DNA of 6,043 bases from the NCBI GenBank assembly GCA_009776715.1, contig WRNF01000128.1, forward strand, positions 1 through 6,043. Reading direction: 5' to 3'. This DNA comes from Treponema sp. GTDB taxonomy: Bacteria > Spirochaetota > Spirochaetia > Treponematales > Breznakiellaceae. A program made the translations under genes and the position numbers. Positions 1 through 5,337 of the stretch are shown here, piece by piece. The notes under the pieces were generated by a model that saw nothing but the letters and a program-made list of their open reading frames with translations, had not been told where the DNA came from and did no database searches. Numbering within the stretch: position 1 is the stretch's first letter; each line of letters starts with the position of its first letter.

Positions 1-299
1 CAATTCGGATGCAAAGGCTGTTCGGGCGCTTTCAAATATTCTGCATATTCAGGACTTTCCGTATCGGCCACGTCCATGTTTGGCAAATAATAAAATACTT
101 TATTGTCAAGGTTTGCACAGGCTAAACAAGTCAATGTATCTAATGCTGCCACCCATTGATACCCCTCATATTAATCTTGATTAAGTTTATATATGTCGTT
201 GTGCAGAACAGAATCGGCATGGTGGACAATGTCCGTCACATTTCTGTCAACGCTGTTTAACAGCCCCGCCATTAAACCAGGATAAATTATTTCAGCCAT
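1..299 (-). pseudogene. Mu F-like phage head morphogenesis protein, C-terminal remnant with in-frame stop (runs off window)
   Basis: Read on the minus strand, the frame from ATG 299-297 gives 42 residues (starting MAEIIYPGLMAG) and hits an in-frame TAA at 173-171. The same frame then continues open to the window edge with YEGYQWVAALDTLTCLACA, LDNKVF and, near the edge, PLHPN. The pattern Trp-Val-Ala-x-Leu-Asp, Thr-Cys-x-x-Cys, Leu-Asp-x-Lys-Val-Phe, then Pro-Leu-His-Pro-Asn is the C-terminal signature of the phage Mu gpF / SPP1 gp7-like minor head proteins, which act in procapsid assembly. Intact members usually have more residues, often with an Arg-Thr-Glu segment, before the Trp-Val-Ala motif. 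That segment is absent here, so an internal deletion as well as the stop is likely. The fragment follows the N-terminal remnant at 292-693 in a frame shifted by one base. No function is expected. The family call rests on motif recognition only. Confidence 0.66.
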
Positions 300-693
300 T
301 TACTTTCCTTCCAAGAATTAACAACACCGCTTCATTTAACGGTTGTTTGGTTTTGTAAGCAATTGACAACTGGGCATTCCACAATTGAAATATTTGATTG
401 AAAATTCTTTGCGTAAATGCTTTTATATTTTCAGCATCGCTAAACGCTTCAAAAAATATGTTATTAACAATTTTATCATTGTCTTTCTTTTCCAGTTTAA
501 CCGGAGAATTCGCATACAGCCATTTGCTTTGTTCTTTTACAAAACCTTTTAATTCTTTCTGAAAATGACTGTACAACCGATTTCTATACTCCATGCACAT
601 TTCCCTGACATGTTTTTTACTGTCCGCATGCTGTTTCTTTGTTTCAATAATTTCTTTTGTAATCTGATAGATTTTAACAGTAATTACGCACAA
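292..693 (-). pseudogene. Probable N-terminal remnant of the same phage minor head protein
   Basis: This 133-codon open stretch has only a TTG (693-691) as possible start, with no good ribosome-binding site, and its frame is open upstream only as far as the TGA at 723-721. The product is charged and helical. Its middle (FVKEQSKWLYANSP, then IFFEAFSD, then RIFNQIFQLWNAQLSIAYKT) resembles the helical region that precedes the Mu F-like motif in phage minor head proteins. It ends at TGA 294-292, just where the next phage fragment opens in another frame (ATG 299-297), so the pair reads most simply as one gene broken by a frameshift. A short alternative opening, ATG 724-722, gives 16 codons (MKNKAAQQDGFVRNYC) before TAA 676-674 and may be a trace of the original start. 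An independent small gene cannot be excluded, but the context argues for a decayed phage gene. Confidence 0.55.
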
Positions 694-720
694 AACCGTC
701 CTGCTGGGCGGCTTTGTTTT

Positions 721-1201
721 TCATTCATTCACATCAAATTCATTAAAATTAATAATATTTCTATATACCAATTCAGGATAAGCGCTAATTAATTCTTTTT
801 TCCCTGTGGTTTTATTCTGTATAAATAATTTTATTTTTAATGGGTTTTCTGGCTGATCTAAACTGATATAATAATTAATCCCATTTTCGATATTATATTT
901 AAAGAAATATTCACCGCCGTTATATGTTGCATTTCCTCTTGTTGCATTAACTAAGCTAATTGCTATTTCCTGCATGCCGCTTGGTATTTGAAACCTGCTT
1001 TGGTATAAGGAATAAATAGCTTTGCTTCCAATTTACTTTATTATCGCTGATAAGTATAATTTTAATTTCATGTGATGGTATTATAAATGCGGATTCATTT
1101 TCAGGTATATTTTCATCATATACCGTATTATATTTATGTTGCGTAACACATGACGCAAAAAACAAATAAATTGCAACAATCATTATTGTATTAATTTTCA
1201 T
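721..1201 (-). pseudogene. Small spirochaetal lipoprotein, frameshifted
   Basis: The 5' part (ATG 1201-1199, frame closing at 956) encodes a lipoprotein signal with lipobox Phe-Ala-Ser-Cys (Cys18), then a mature start containing VYDENIPENESAFI and NKVNWKQS. The 3' part, in another frame, supplies FQIPSGMQEIAISLVNA, GGEYFFKY and a tail ending at TGA 723-721. A Tyr-Asp-x-x-Ile-Pro start, an Asn-x-x-Val-Asn-Trp-Lys segment, a Phe-x-Ile-Pro-Ser-Gly strand and a Tyr-x-Phe-x-Tyr strand occur in this order in small treponemal lipoproteins as I know them, so the halves look like one protein of about 160 residues. The span of 481 bases leaves remainder 1 on division by three, as a one-base insertion or two-base deletion would. 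The switch must fall near 980-1020. An AGGAG at 1208-1212 lies 6 bases before the start, and the gene sits 16 bases after the 1218-1661 gene, so they were probably cotranscribed. The lesion could instead be a sequence error. Function is unknown. Confidence 0.62.
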
Positions 1202-1207
1202 AAATCA

Positions 1208-1212
1208 CTCCT
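1208..1212 (-). promoter_or_regulatory. Ribosome-binding site of the split lipoprotein gene
   Basis: The minus strand reads AGGAG here, 6 bases before ATG 1201-1199. It fixes the lipoprotein start and lies in the 16-base gap after the upstream gene. Confidence 0.6.
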
Positions 1213-1217
1213 AAAAC

Positions 1218-1661
1218 TCAGTCTATAACAATAAATCGAACCAACAATGGTTCATAACCTTTTTCCATTACTCTTTCTCCAAACCAAATAATAAAATCCT
1301 TATTATCATCGAATTTCATATTAAATCTTTGTAAACTGGCCCCTTCCGTCCATTCAAAAAGATAACGCAAATTTGGATACATGGATGCAATTTCCCATGT
1401 TCCATTAAAAATGATTCCATGCTTAAAATAATAAAATGTTCCATCGTTATTAAGCTGCAATTGCCGGATTTTATCCACTCTAAAAGCGTTACCAGGTTCA
1501 CGGTATACTTCAAAACCAAAAAATAATTTCCCAATAACGTCATCATGGGTTAATGTTGTTTTTTTGCCAGTTTCTTGTGCATTGATGCTTTCAATCGAAA
1601 AAAATGAAAGTACGATCACTATTACATAACACAAAAAACCAGCAGCCTTACTGGATTTCAT
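1218..1661 (-). CDS. Small secreted protein with signal peptide, unknown function
   Basis: The start is taken at ATG 1661-1659 because GGAGG (1667-1671) sits 5 bases upstream. An ATG four codons earlier (1673-1671) overlaps that site and is unlikely. The product has 147 residues. Residues 1-28 form a signal peptide with a positive start (MKSSK), a long hydrophobic core and a probable cleavage near Asn-Ala-Gln 27-29. There is no lipobox, so a soluble periplasmic or secreted protein of about 119 residues is expected. The mature part alternates hydrophobic and polar residues as beta strands do. It contains LNNDGTFYYF (70-79) and NGTWEI (86-91), followed by a YLFEW strand. This Asn-Asp-Gly-Thr-Phe ... 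Gly-Thr-Trp arrangement occurs in lipocalin-like beta-barrel proteins, but that comparison is only suggestive. The reading frame is intact, unlike its downstream neighbours, and a promoter lies just upstream. The reaction, ligand or partner cannot be named. Confidence 0.72.
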   Translation of the reverse strand: MKSSKAAGFLCYVIVIVLSFFSIESINAQETGKKTTLTHDDVIGKLFFGFEVYREPGNAFRVDKIRQLQLNNDGTFYYFKHGIIFNGTWEIASMYPNLRYLFEWTEGASLQRFNMKFDDNKDFIIWFGERVMEKGYEPLLVRFIVID

Positions 1662-1666
1662 TGTAT

Positions 1667-1671
1667 CCTCC
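1667..1671 (-). promoter_or_regulatory. Ribosome-binding site deciding the 1661 start
   Basis: GGAGG on the minus strand lies 5 bases before ATG 1661-1659. It overlaps the upstream in-frame ATG (1673-1671), which makes the shorter form the preferred start. Confidence 0.68.
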
Positions 1672-1689
1672 ATAAAATTAGTTACTAAA

Positions 1690-1717
1690 AAGATACAAAA
1701 AAATTCCCAAAATTCAA
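1690..1717 (-). promoter_or_regulatory. Candidate sigma-70-type promoter for the 1661 gene
   Basis: On the minus strand a -35-like TTGAAT (1717-1712) is separated by 16 bases from a -10-like TATCTT (1695-1690). Transcription would begin near 1683, giving a short leader before the GGAGG site. The surrounding DNA is very AT-rich, so chance matches are easy; placement is the main support. Confidence 0.4.
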
Positions 1718-1774
1718 GAAAAATCGTACAAAAAAAACGGAATCATTGTGTAATAAATATAAATTATTTTCTAT

Positions 1775-1781
1775 CCCCCCC
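1775..1781. repeat. Homopolymeric C7/G7 tract
   Basis: Seven consecutive C (G on the minus strand) lie in AT-rich DNA about 58 bases upstream of the candidate -35 box of the 1661 gene. Poly-G tracts near promoters vary in length in some treponemes; seven bases is short for that, and no effect can be shown here. Confidence 0.45.
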
Positions 1782-1848
1782 TATCCAGCGAATGCAGGCT
1801 TACAGCAATTGCATAAAATGAATTCCCAATATTGGCGGCCAGAGGAGC

Positions 1849-2038
1849 AGCCGTAAGGCTATAGGTGAAAAAGTCAGCAAGTGCGACAGACTCCCAGGAG
1901 TTTGTCGGACTTTGCCCTTTCTGATGAAAAAAATGCGAAAAAACACCGTTTTTGAGCATTTTTAACTCTGCAAACTCCGTAAGGAGTCCCAAAATCGAAG
2001 AATTTTGCGATTTTAATCGCAAAATTCAATAAGTTCGA
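1849..2038 (+). other. Structured intergenic element: clustered, nested inverted repeats
   Basis: The region carries no convincing gene but five pairing elements. AGCC/GGCT (1849-1852, 1857-1860) and ACTCC/GGAGT (1974-1978, 1983-1987) both close a GTAA loop, a GNRA-type tetraloop on the plus strand, and share CCGTAAGG (1851-1858 and 1977-1984). An 11-bp stem pairs 1884-1894 with 1897-1907, with one G-T pair. AAAAATGC (1929-1936) pairs with GCATTTTT (1956-1963), with A-run and T-run pairing inside. The fifth is the 13-bp hairpin at 2000-2027, with TCGAA (1995-1999) matching TTCGA (2034-2038). In addition, 1889-1894 can pair with 1983-1988 (6 bp) and 1897-1904 with 1971-1978 (8 bp, perfect), giving a nested long stem that competes with the local hairpins. 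This could be a structured RNA or a non-autonomous palindromic element. It ends 30 bases before the -35 box of the 2174 gene. Minus-strand reading frames across it have no recognisable start site or domain. Confidence 0.5.
2000..2027. repeat. Perfect 13-bp inverted repeat (hairpin)
   Basis: GAATTTTGCGATT (2000-2012) is followed by two T and its exact reverse complement (2015-2027). There is no T-run beyond the 3' arm, so it is not a typical intrinsic terminator for either strand. It lies about 40 bases upstream of the -35 box of the BspA-like gene, where it could be an operator-like palindrome, or it could be one arm of the wider structured element. Confidence 0.7.
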
Positions 2039-2067
2039 TACCTGAAGTCTAATAAGAATTTTAACTA

Positions 2068-2096
2068 TTGACAAATAGTATATATTATGGTAATTT
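2068..2096 (+). promoter_or_regulatory. Near-consensus sigma-70-type promoter with extended -10
   Basis: A perfect TTGACA (2068-2073), a 17-base spacer and TAATTT (2091-2096), preceded by TGG (2088-2090) as an extended -10 element. Transcription should begin near 2103, leaving a leader of about 70 bases before the lipoprotein start. It probably drives the three plus-strand genes together. Confidence 0.68.
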
Positions 2097-2126
2097 TAGC
2101 ATTAATAATCATACTATAAGTGTGGT

Positions 2127-2147
2127 TTTGCATATACGAAATGCAAA
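2127..2147 (+). promoter_or_regulatory. Leader hairpin upstream of the BspA-like gene
   Basis: TTTGCAT (2127-2133) and ATGCAAA (2141-2147) are exact inverted repeats around a 7-base loop, inside the predicted 5' leader and 14 bases before the ribosome-binding site. It is AT-rich and weak; it may be an mRNA hairpin or a protein-binding palindrome. Confidence 0.35.
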
Positions 2148-2161
2148 TTTTAATGATTACT

Positions 2162-2167
2162 AAGGAG
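2162..2167 (+). promoter_or_regulatory. Ribosome-binding site deciding the 2174 start
   Basis: AAGGAG lies 6 bases before ATG 2174-2176. The same frame is open from an ATG at 2120, but that start has no such site and would put 18 residues before the lipoprotein signal peptide. Confidence 0.8.
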
Positions 2168-2173
2168 TATTTT

Positions 2174-3457
2174 ATGAAAAACAAAACAAATAAAATGGGG
2201 TTTTTAGGAATTGCCGTTATTACGGCAGCCGCTCTCGCATTTACGGCTTGTGCAGAAAAACCGCCCGAACCGTTTACCGACTTGAATGCCATAACAACCT
2301 ATCTGGCAGATGCAAAAGGCGGCACACTGGATAAACCCTTATTCATGATTATCAATATCCCTCTGGGCGATATGACAAATGCGGGCAGCGGCTGGCAGCG
2401 CCTGCTTATGATTATAGAAAATGCCGGAAAAAATGTATCGCTTGACCTTTCCGGCTCTCAGATGGTGGGCACTGAATTTAATCCTGTTTCCAATGTAAGC
2501 AGCGGGAAATTTTTTATCGTATCATTAGTATTGCCCGATGCTGCGAAAAGCATTATAGGGAACAGGGATTCTTCCAGCTTTGTGCATTTCTACAACCTTA
2601 AAACCGCCGCCGGAAAAGAAATTACCAGTATAAGCAGGAATGCCTTCAAAGACTGCAGCAGTTTAACCGTTGCAGATTTCCCTTTAATCGCCAACATCGC
2701 TGAAGGCGCTTTCAGCGGCTGTACCAGCCTGGAAAGCGTGAGTTTTCCTTTGGTTACCAGCATCGGCAATGAAGCTTTCTATAATTGCAGCAGCCTGACC
2801 GGCATAAACATTCCCTTGGCAAGCAGTATCGGCGAGAGTGCTTTTGACGATTGTACAAGTATGGTCAGTGCAAGTTTTCCCGCGTCGGCCTCCATTGTTT
2901 ATAATCCCTTCCGAGGCTGCAGCAGCCTGACCAGTTTTACATTAAGCGGAGTTGGTGATTTGGGCGTTATTGAAGGCGGAAAAGCTCTGGTACGTAACGA
3001 AACAGACCTCATTGCCTACCCTTCCGCATCCGGCAGCATCGTAATGGAAAATATTACCAGCCTTGGCAGAAGCGCCTTTAATGGAAATGCCAGCCTAAGC
3101 AGCGTGGATTTCCCCTCGGTAACCGATATCGGCATAAGGGCATTCCGCGGCTGTACCAGTCTGATCGGCGCAAATTTCCCTGCGGTAACCAGCATCGGCT
3201 TGGGCGCCTTTGAAAGCACCGGCACTACGGCGTTTACTATAACTCTGGGGAATACTGCTCCTACAGTAGGCGGCAGTATATTCGCCGGAGTTACCGGGGA
3301 AAAACCGGTTACCGTAAGGGCCCCTTTCGGCGCAACAGGTTACGGCCAAAGCCCCTCCAGCAACTGGGGCAACAGGTTCAGGGACTGGAATACGAATATA
3401 GAACTTACTATTGAGTTTATGGCCGAAGAAGCACAAACAGACGAATCTGCACAATAA
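2174..3457 (+). CDS. BspA-like leucine-rich-repeat (LRR_5) surface lipoprotein
   Basis: The product has 427 residues. Residues 1-26 are a lipoprotein signal ending in Phe-Thr-Ala-Cys (Cys26), so the mature protein should be lipid-anchored in the envelope. Residues 27-149 form a non-repeat N-terminal region (with LNAITTYLADAKGGTL and GSGWQRLL) of a kind I associate with treponemal LRR lipoproteins. Five 22-residue repeats follow at 150-259, then a 34-residue insert, then three more at 294-359. The unit is roughly Ile-x-x-Ile-Gly-x-x-Ala-Phe-x-x-Cys-x-Ser-Leu-x-x-x-x-Phe-Pro-x, the BspA / LRR_5 type. The last unit is degenerate. Residues 360-427 form a C-terminal cap (TVRAPFGATGYG, WGNRFRDWN) with an acidic tail. 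Family members, such as BspA of Tannerella and LrrA of Treponema denticola, are surface proteins involved in adhesion; adhesion here is inferred. It is the first gene after the promoter at 2068. GC is clearly higher than in the left part of the window. Confidence 0.9.
   Translation: MKNKTNKMGFLGIAVITAAALAFTACAEKPPEPFTDLNAITTYLADAKGGTLDKPLFMIINIPLGDMTNAGSGWQRLLMIIENAGKNVSLDLSGSQMVGTEFNPVSNVSSGKFFIVSLVLPDAAKSIIGNRDSSSFVHFYNLKTAAGKEITSISRNAFKDCSSLTVADFPLIANIAEGAFSGCTSLESVSFPLVTSIGNEAFYNCSSLTGINIPLASSIGESAFDDCTSMVSASFPASASIVYNPFRGCSSLTSFTLSGVGDLGVIEGGKALVRNETDLIAYPSASGSIVMENITSLGRSAFNGNASLSSVDFPSVTDIGIRAFRGCTSLIGANFPAVTSIGLGAFESTGTTAFTITLGNTAPTVGGSIFAGVTGEKPVTVRAPFGATGYGQSPSSNWGNRFRDWNTNIELTIEFMAEEAQTDESAQ
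2621..2950 (+). repeat. Five tandem 66-bp LRR units
   Basis: Five in-frame 22-codon units encode BspA-type leucine-rich repeats, with recurrent Ala-Phe, Gly-Cys-Ser/Thr-Ser-Leu and Phe-Pro positions. The units have diverged in sequence but keep an exact 66-base period with no indels. The fifth departs from the consensus at its start (SASIVYNPF) and its end (SFTLSG). Confidence 0.8.
3053..3250 (+). repeat. Three further 66-bp LRR units after a 34-codon insert
   Basis: The 66-base period resumes after a non-repeat insert (2951-3052) that encodes GGKALVRNETDLIAYPSASG. Units six and seven fit the consensus, though unit six has Asn in place of Cys (FNGNASL). Unit eight keeps only its first half (VTSIGLGAF) before passing into the C-terminal cap. 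Confidence 0.75.
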
Positions 3458-3501
3458 GCTTAAACCAAAATTTTTAAAAATGTTTTACTTTGATTTTGTA
3501 T

Positions 3502-3506
3502 GGAGG
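3502..3506 (+). promoter_or_regulatory. Ribosome-binding site deciding the 3516 start
   Basis: GGAGG lies 9 bases before ATG 3516-3518. The frame is open further back, to an ATG at 3411 inside the preceding gene, but only the 3516 start puts the signal peptide at the N-terminus. Confidence 0.75.
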
Positions 3507-3515
3507 AAAATTAAG

Positions 3516-5321
3516 ATGAAAAAACGGGCAGTCGTTTTTATATTAATATTACTTTTACCCTTTGTTTTGTTCGCGCAGGAAACGGCAGGCGAGGAAGATT
3601 TTGCGGAACCGGATAACCTGGTTTCCGCAGAGGAAGAAAATTCGGAGCCGGATAACATAGTTTCCGTAGAGGAAGAAAATTCTGAACCGGAACACATTGT
3701 TTTAGGCGAAAATGAAGAGGATGTTGATGCAGGGTTAACGGAAAGAGAAGGCAGAGAAATAGCAAATCAAGTTGAGGATGTAATAACAGCGCAGCCTGGC
3801 GATTATATCCTGTTACCGTCCGGAAATAAATATATTCTTACCAAAGAAGAAATTATGATAGTGAGCGGGGCTTTTGATTATGACAGCATCTCCGATATTG
3901 CAACAGAAACCGATGACGATGGAACGGAAATAAAAACTATTTCCCCGGCTCATGAAATCCGTATTTATCCTGACGGGCAATCTGTCCACATATTAAAAAC
4001 AAATATTGCGTATTTATCTTTTCTAAAACATATCGAAGAAAAATACCATCTTATGCGTTACCTTGATTCTTCAATCATTTTACATGACAGAAAATCACTC
4101 GAGGCCCCGGATTTTAATGTGTTTCGCGTATTTATTCAATTTGAAACAATAAGCAACGGGTTTGAAGAATTAGACTCTGTGGCTGTTTCTGTCTATAATT
4201 ACGAAGGAAAAAGTTATGCGATAAAATACTCTTCCGCCCCCGGCATGGTCTGGGGCGTAGTTTCTTCGGAAGAGCAATTTAAAACCACGGTTCGCGCTAT
4301 TCCTGTGGTTCGTCAGATTTCAGAATTGCAAGTCAGCGCCACGGAACTGCCTTCTGCCATGTTAAGAGAGATTGCCAATCGCACGATAAAAGTCGGTGAA
4401 ACAATAAGCCTGCAGAATTTGACCGTTGGCAGAAATGTCACTTCATGGATAAGCAGCACTCCCTCAGCAGTCAGTGTTGATGCAAGCGGGAATGTTACAG
4501 GGTTGAGCATCGGAAATGCATATATTACTTTCAATGAAACAGAATATATTGCTATTTCGGTTGTTCCGCAGGTAAATTTTTATACTGTCCCGGAATCCCA
4601 GTCTGCATTATTGCCGCCGGCAAGCAGGGTAAGAGAATCTTCAACCCTGCATTTAAATGAATATCGGACCGAACCGACCTTCCGGCTGTCATGGAGATTC
4701 AATAATAAAGGAGAAAATAAAGGAGCCAGCGGTCCAAATGGAGGGATAGACATACTTGGCAGAGGTGCAAATTACGAATGGCTATGGACAACATATTTTC
4801 AGGGAGGATGGTTTTATAATCTCAATGACGTCATGCGAGAAATGGTTAACGGATATCAGAGAGGCAGCAATGGCGTTGCGCTAACGGTTCAGCCTGAATT
4901 TGTGTATGAAGAAGGTATCCCTTATTTGCAATTAAGGCATTTTTTACATAACACCAATAATTTTGCAGTAACAGGGCAAAGATTCGGCGCATCTGCTGAT
5001 GTAATGATTCATAACAACGATTTTGCCTCTCTTATTCTTACTCCTTATGGCGCTTATATGACGGACTCCCAAAGCAACCCTTCTCTTGAACTTATGTTCA
5101 TTTGTTTATCCGGTAATGGCATTACCCCTGTTGACACATTATGGCTGGGCACCTATCCCGAAGGGCATTTAAGATATATTTATTCCGACAGACGTTACGA
5201 TATCCACAATGCAGACAGCGCACTGGGATTTTCATATCAAAACATTAATCTTGCCCCGGGTGAAATAAAAGAATTTATTGTTAGGTTTACGCTTGCACGG
5301 GTTAAAGAGCAAGAAAGATAA
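3516..5321 (+). CDS. Exported protein with acidic 13-residue repeats, Ig-like (Big_2-type) domain and beta-rich C-terminal domain
   Basis: The product has 601 residues. Residues 1-21 are a signal peptide (MKKRAVVFILILLLPFVLFAQ) without a lipobox, so the protein is probably periplasmic, outer-membrane-associated or secreted. Residues 31-69 hold three 13-residue acidic repeats of the type EPDNxVSxEEENS. Residues 70-280 form an unrecognised region that includes PGDYILLPSGNKYILTKEE. About 285-351 resembles a bacterial Ig-like Big_2 domain: IKVGETISLQNLTV, WISSTPSAVSVDASGNVTGL and a closing Val-Val-Pro. Residues 409-601 look like a beta-sandwich, with LRHFLHNTNN near 473, NGITPVDTLWLG near 534 and a last strand LAPGEIKEFIVRF from 579. 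I recall similar segments in repeat-rich surface proteins but cannot name the family. It begins 58 bases after the LRR lipoprotein and is followed 16 bases later by another exported protein, suggesting a shared surface role. No catalytic residues are recognisable. Confidence 0.82.
   Translation: MKKRAVVFILILLLPFVLFAQETAGEEDFAEPDNLVSAEEENSEPDNIVSVEEENSEPEHIVLGENEEDVDAGLTEREGREIANQVEDVITAQPGDYILLPSGNKYILTKEEIMIVSGAFDYDSISDIATETDDDGTEIKTISPAHEIRIYPDGQSVHILKTNIAYLSFLKHIEEKYHLMRYLDSSIILHDRKSLEAPDFNVFRVFIQFETISNGFEELDSVAVSVYNYEGKSYAIKYSSAPGMVWGVVSSEEQFKTTVRAIPVVRQISELQVSATELPSAMLREIANRTIKVGETISLQNLTVGRNVTSWISSTPSAVSVDASGNVTGLSIGNAYITFNETEYIAISVVPQVNFYTVPESQSALLPPASRVRESSTLHLNEYRTEPTFRLSWRFNNKGENKGASGPNGGIDILGRGANYEWLWTTYFQGGWFYNLNDVMREMVNGYQRGSNGVALTVQPEFVYEEGIPYLQLRHFLHNTNNFAVTGQRFGASADVMIHNNDFASLILTPYGAYMTDSQSNPSLELMFICLSGNGITPVDTLWLGTYPEGHLRYIYSDRRYDIHNADSALGFSYQNINLAPGEIKEFIVRFTLARVKEQER
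3606..3722 (+). repeat. Three tandem 39-bp units encoding acidic 13-residue repeats
   Basis: Units 3606-3644, 3645-3683 and 3684-3722 encode EPDNLVSAEEENS, EPDNIVSVEEENS and the diverged EPEHIVLGENEED. The first two are nearly identical in DNA, suggesting recent duplication or slippage. They form an acidic, probably disordered linker directly after the signal peptide. Copy-number change in steps of 39 bases would keep the frame. Confidence 0.85.
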
Positions 5322-5326
5322 TTTTT

Positions 5327-5331
5327 AGGAG
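5327..5331 (+). promoter_or_regulatory. Ribosome-binding site of the 5338 gene
   Basis: AGGAG lies 6 bases before ATG 5338-5340, inside the 16-base gap after the 601-residue gene, as expected for the last gene of an operon. Confidence 0.7.
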
Positions 5332-5337
5332 ATTACA

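Noticed and set aside
565..792. Plus-strand reading frame opposite the phage remnant.
   Set aside because: No start signal and no family features. It lies antisense to a frame with clear phage-protein character.
1771..2074. Two overlapping minus-strand reading frames (83 and 66 codons) in the intergenic region.
   Set aside because: No ribosome-binding site and no recognisable domain. Their GVCR-type internal similarity follows from the inverted repeats, so they are by-products of the structured element.
2120..2173. Upstream ATG extending the LRR lipoprotein by 18 residues.
   Set aside because: It lacks a ribosome-binding site and would put residues before the lipoprotein signal; the 2174 start has AAGGAG at good spacing.
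2621..3250. The 66-base periodicity considered as a CRISPR-like array.
   Set aside because: The period is in-frame coding with diverged units of the LRR type, without identical repeats or unique spacers.
3095..3454. Minus-strand reading frames across the 3' half of the LRR gene.
   Set aside because: They arise from the regular 66-base codon pattern of the repeats and have no signal or start site of their own.
3411..3515. Upstream ATG extending the 601-residue protein by 35 residues into the preceding gene.
   Set aside because: The signal peptide would become internal; GGAGG at 3502 supports the 3516 start.
3458..3515. Possible terminator or promoter in the 58-base gap.
   Set aside because: Only A and T runs are present, with no GC-containing stem and no spaced -35/-10 pair, so cotranscription is simpler.
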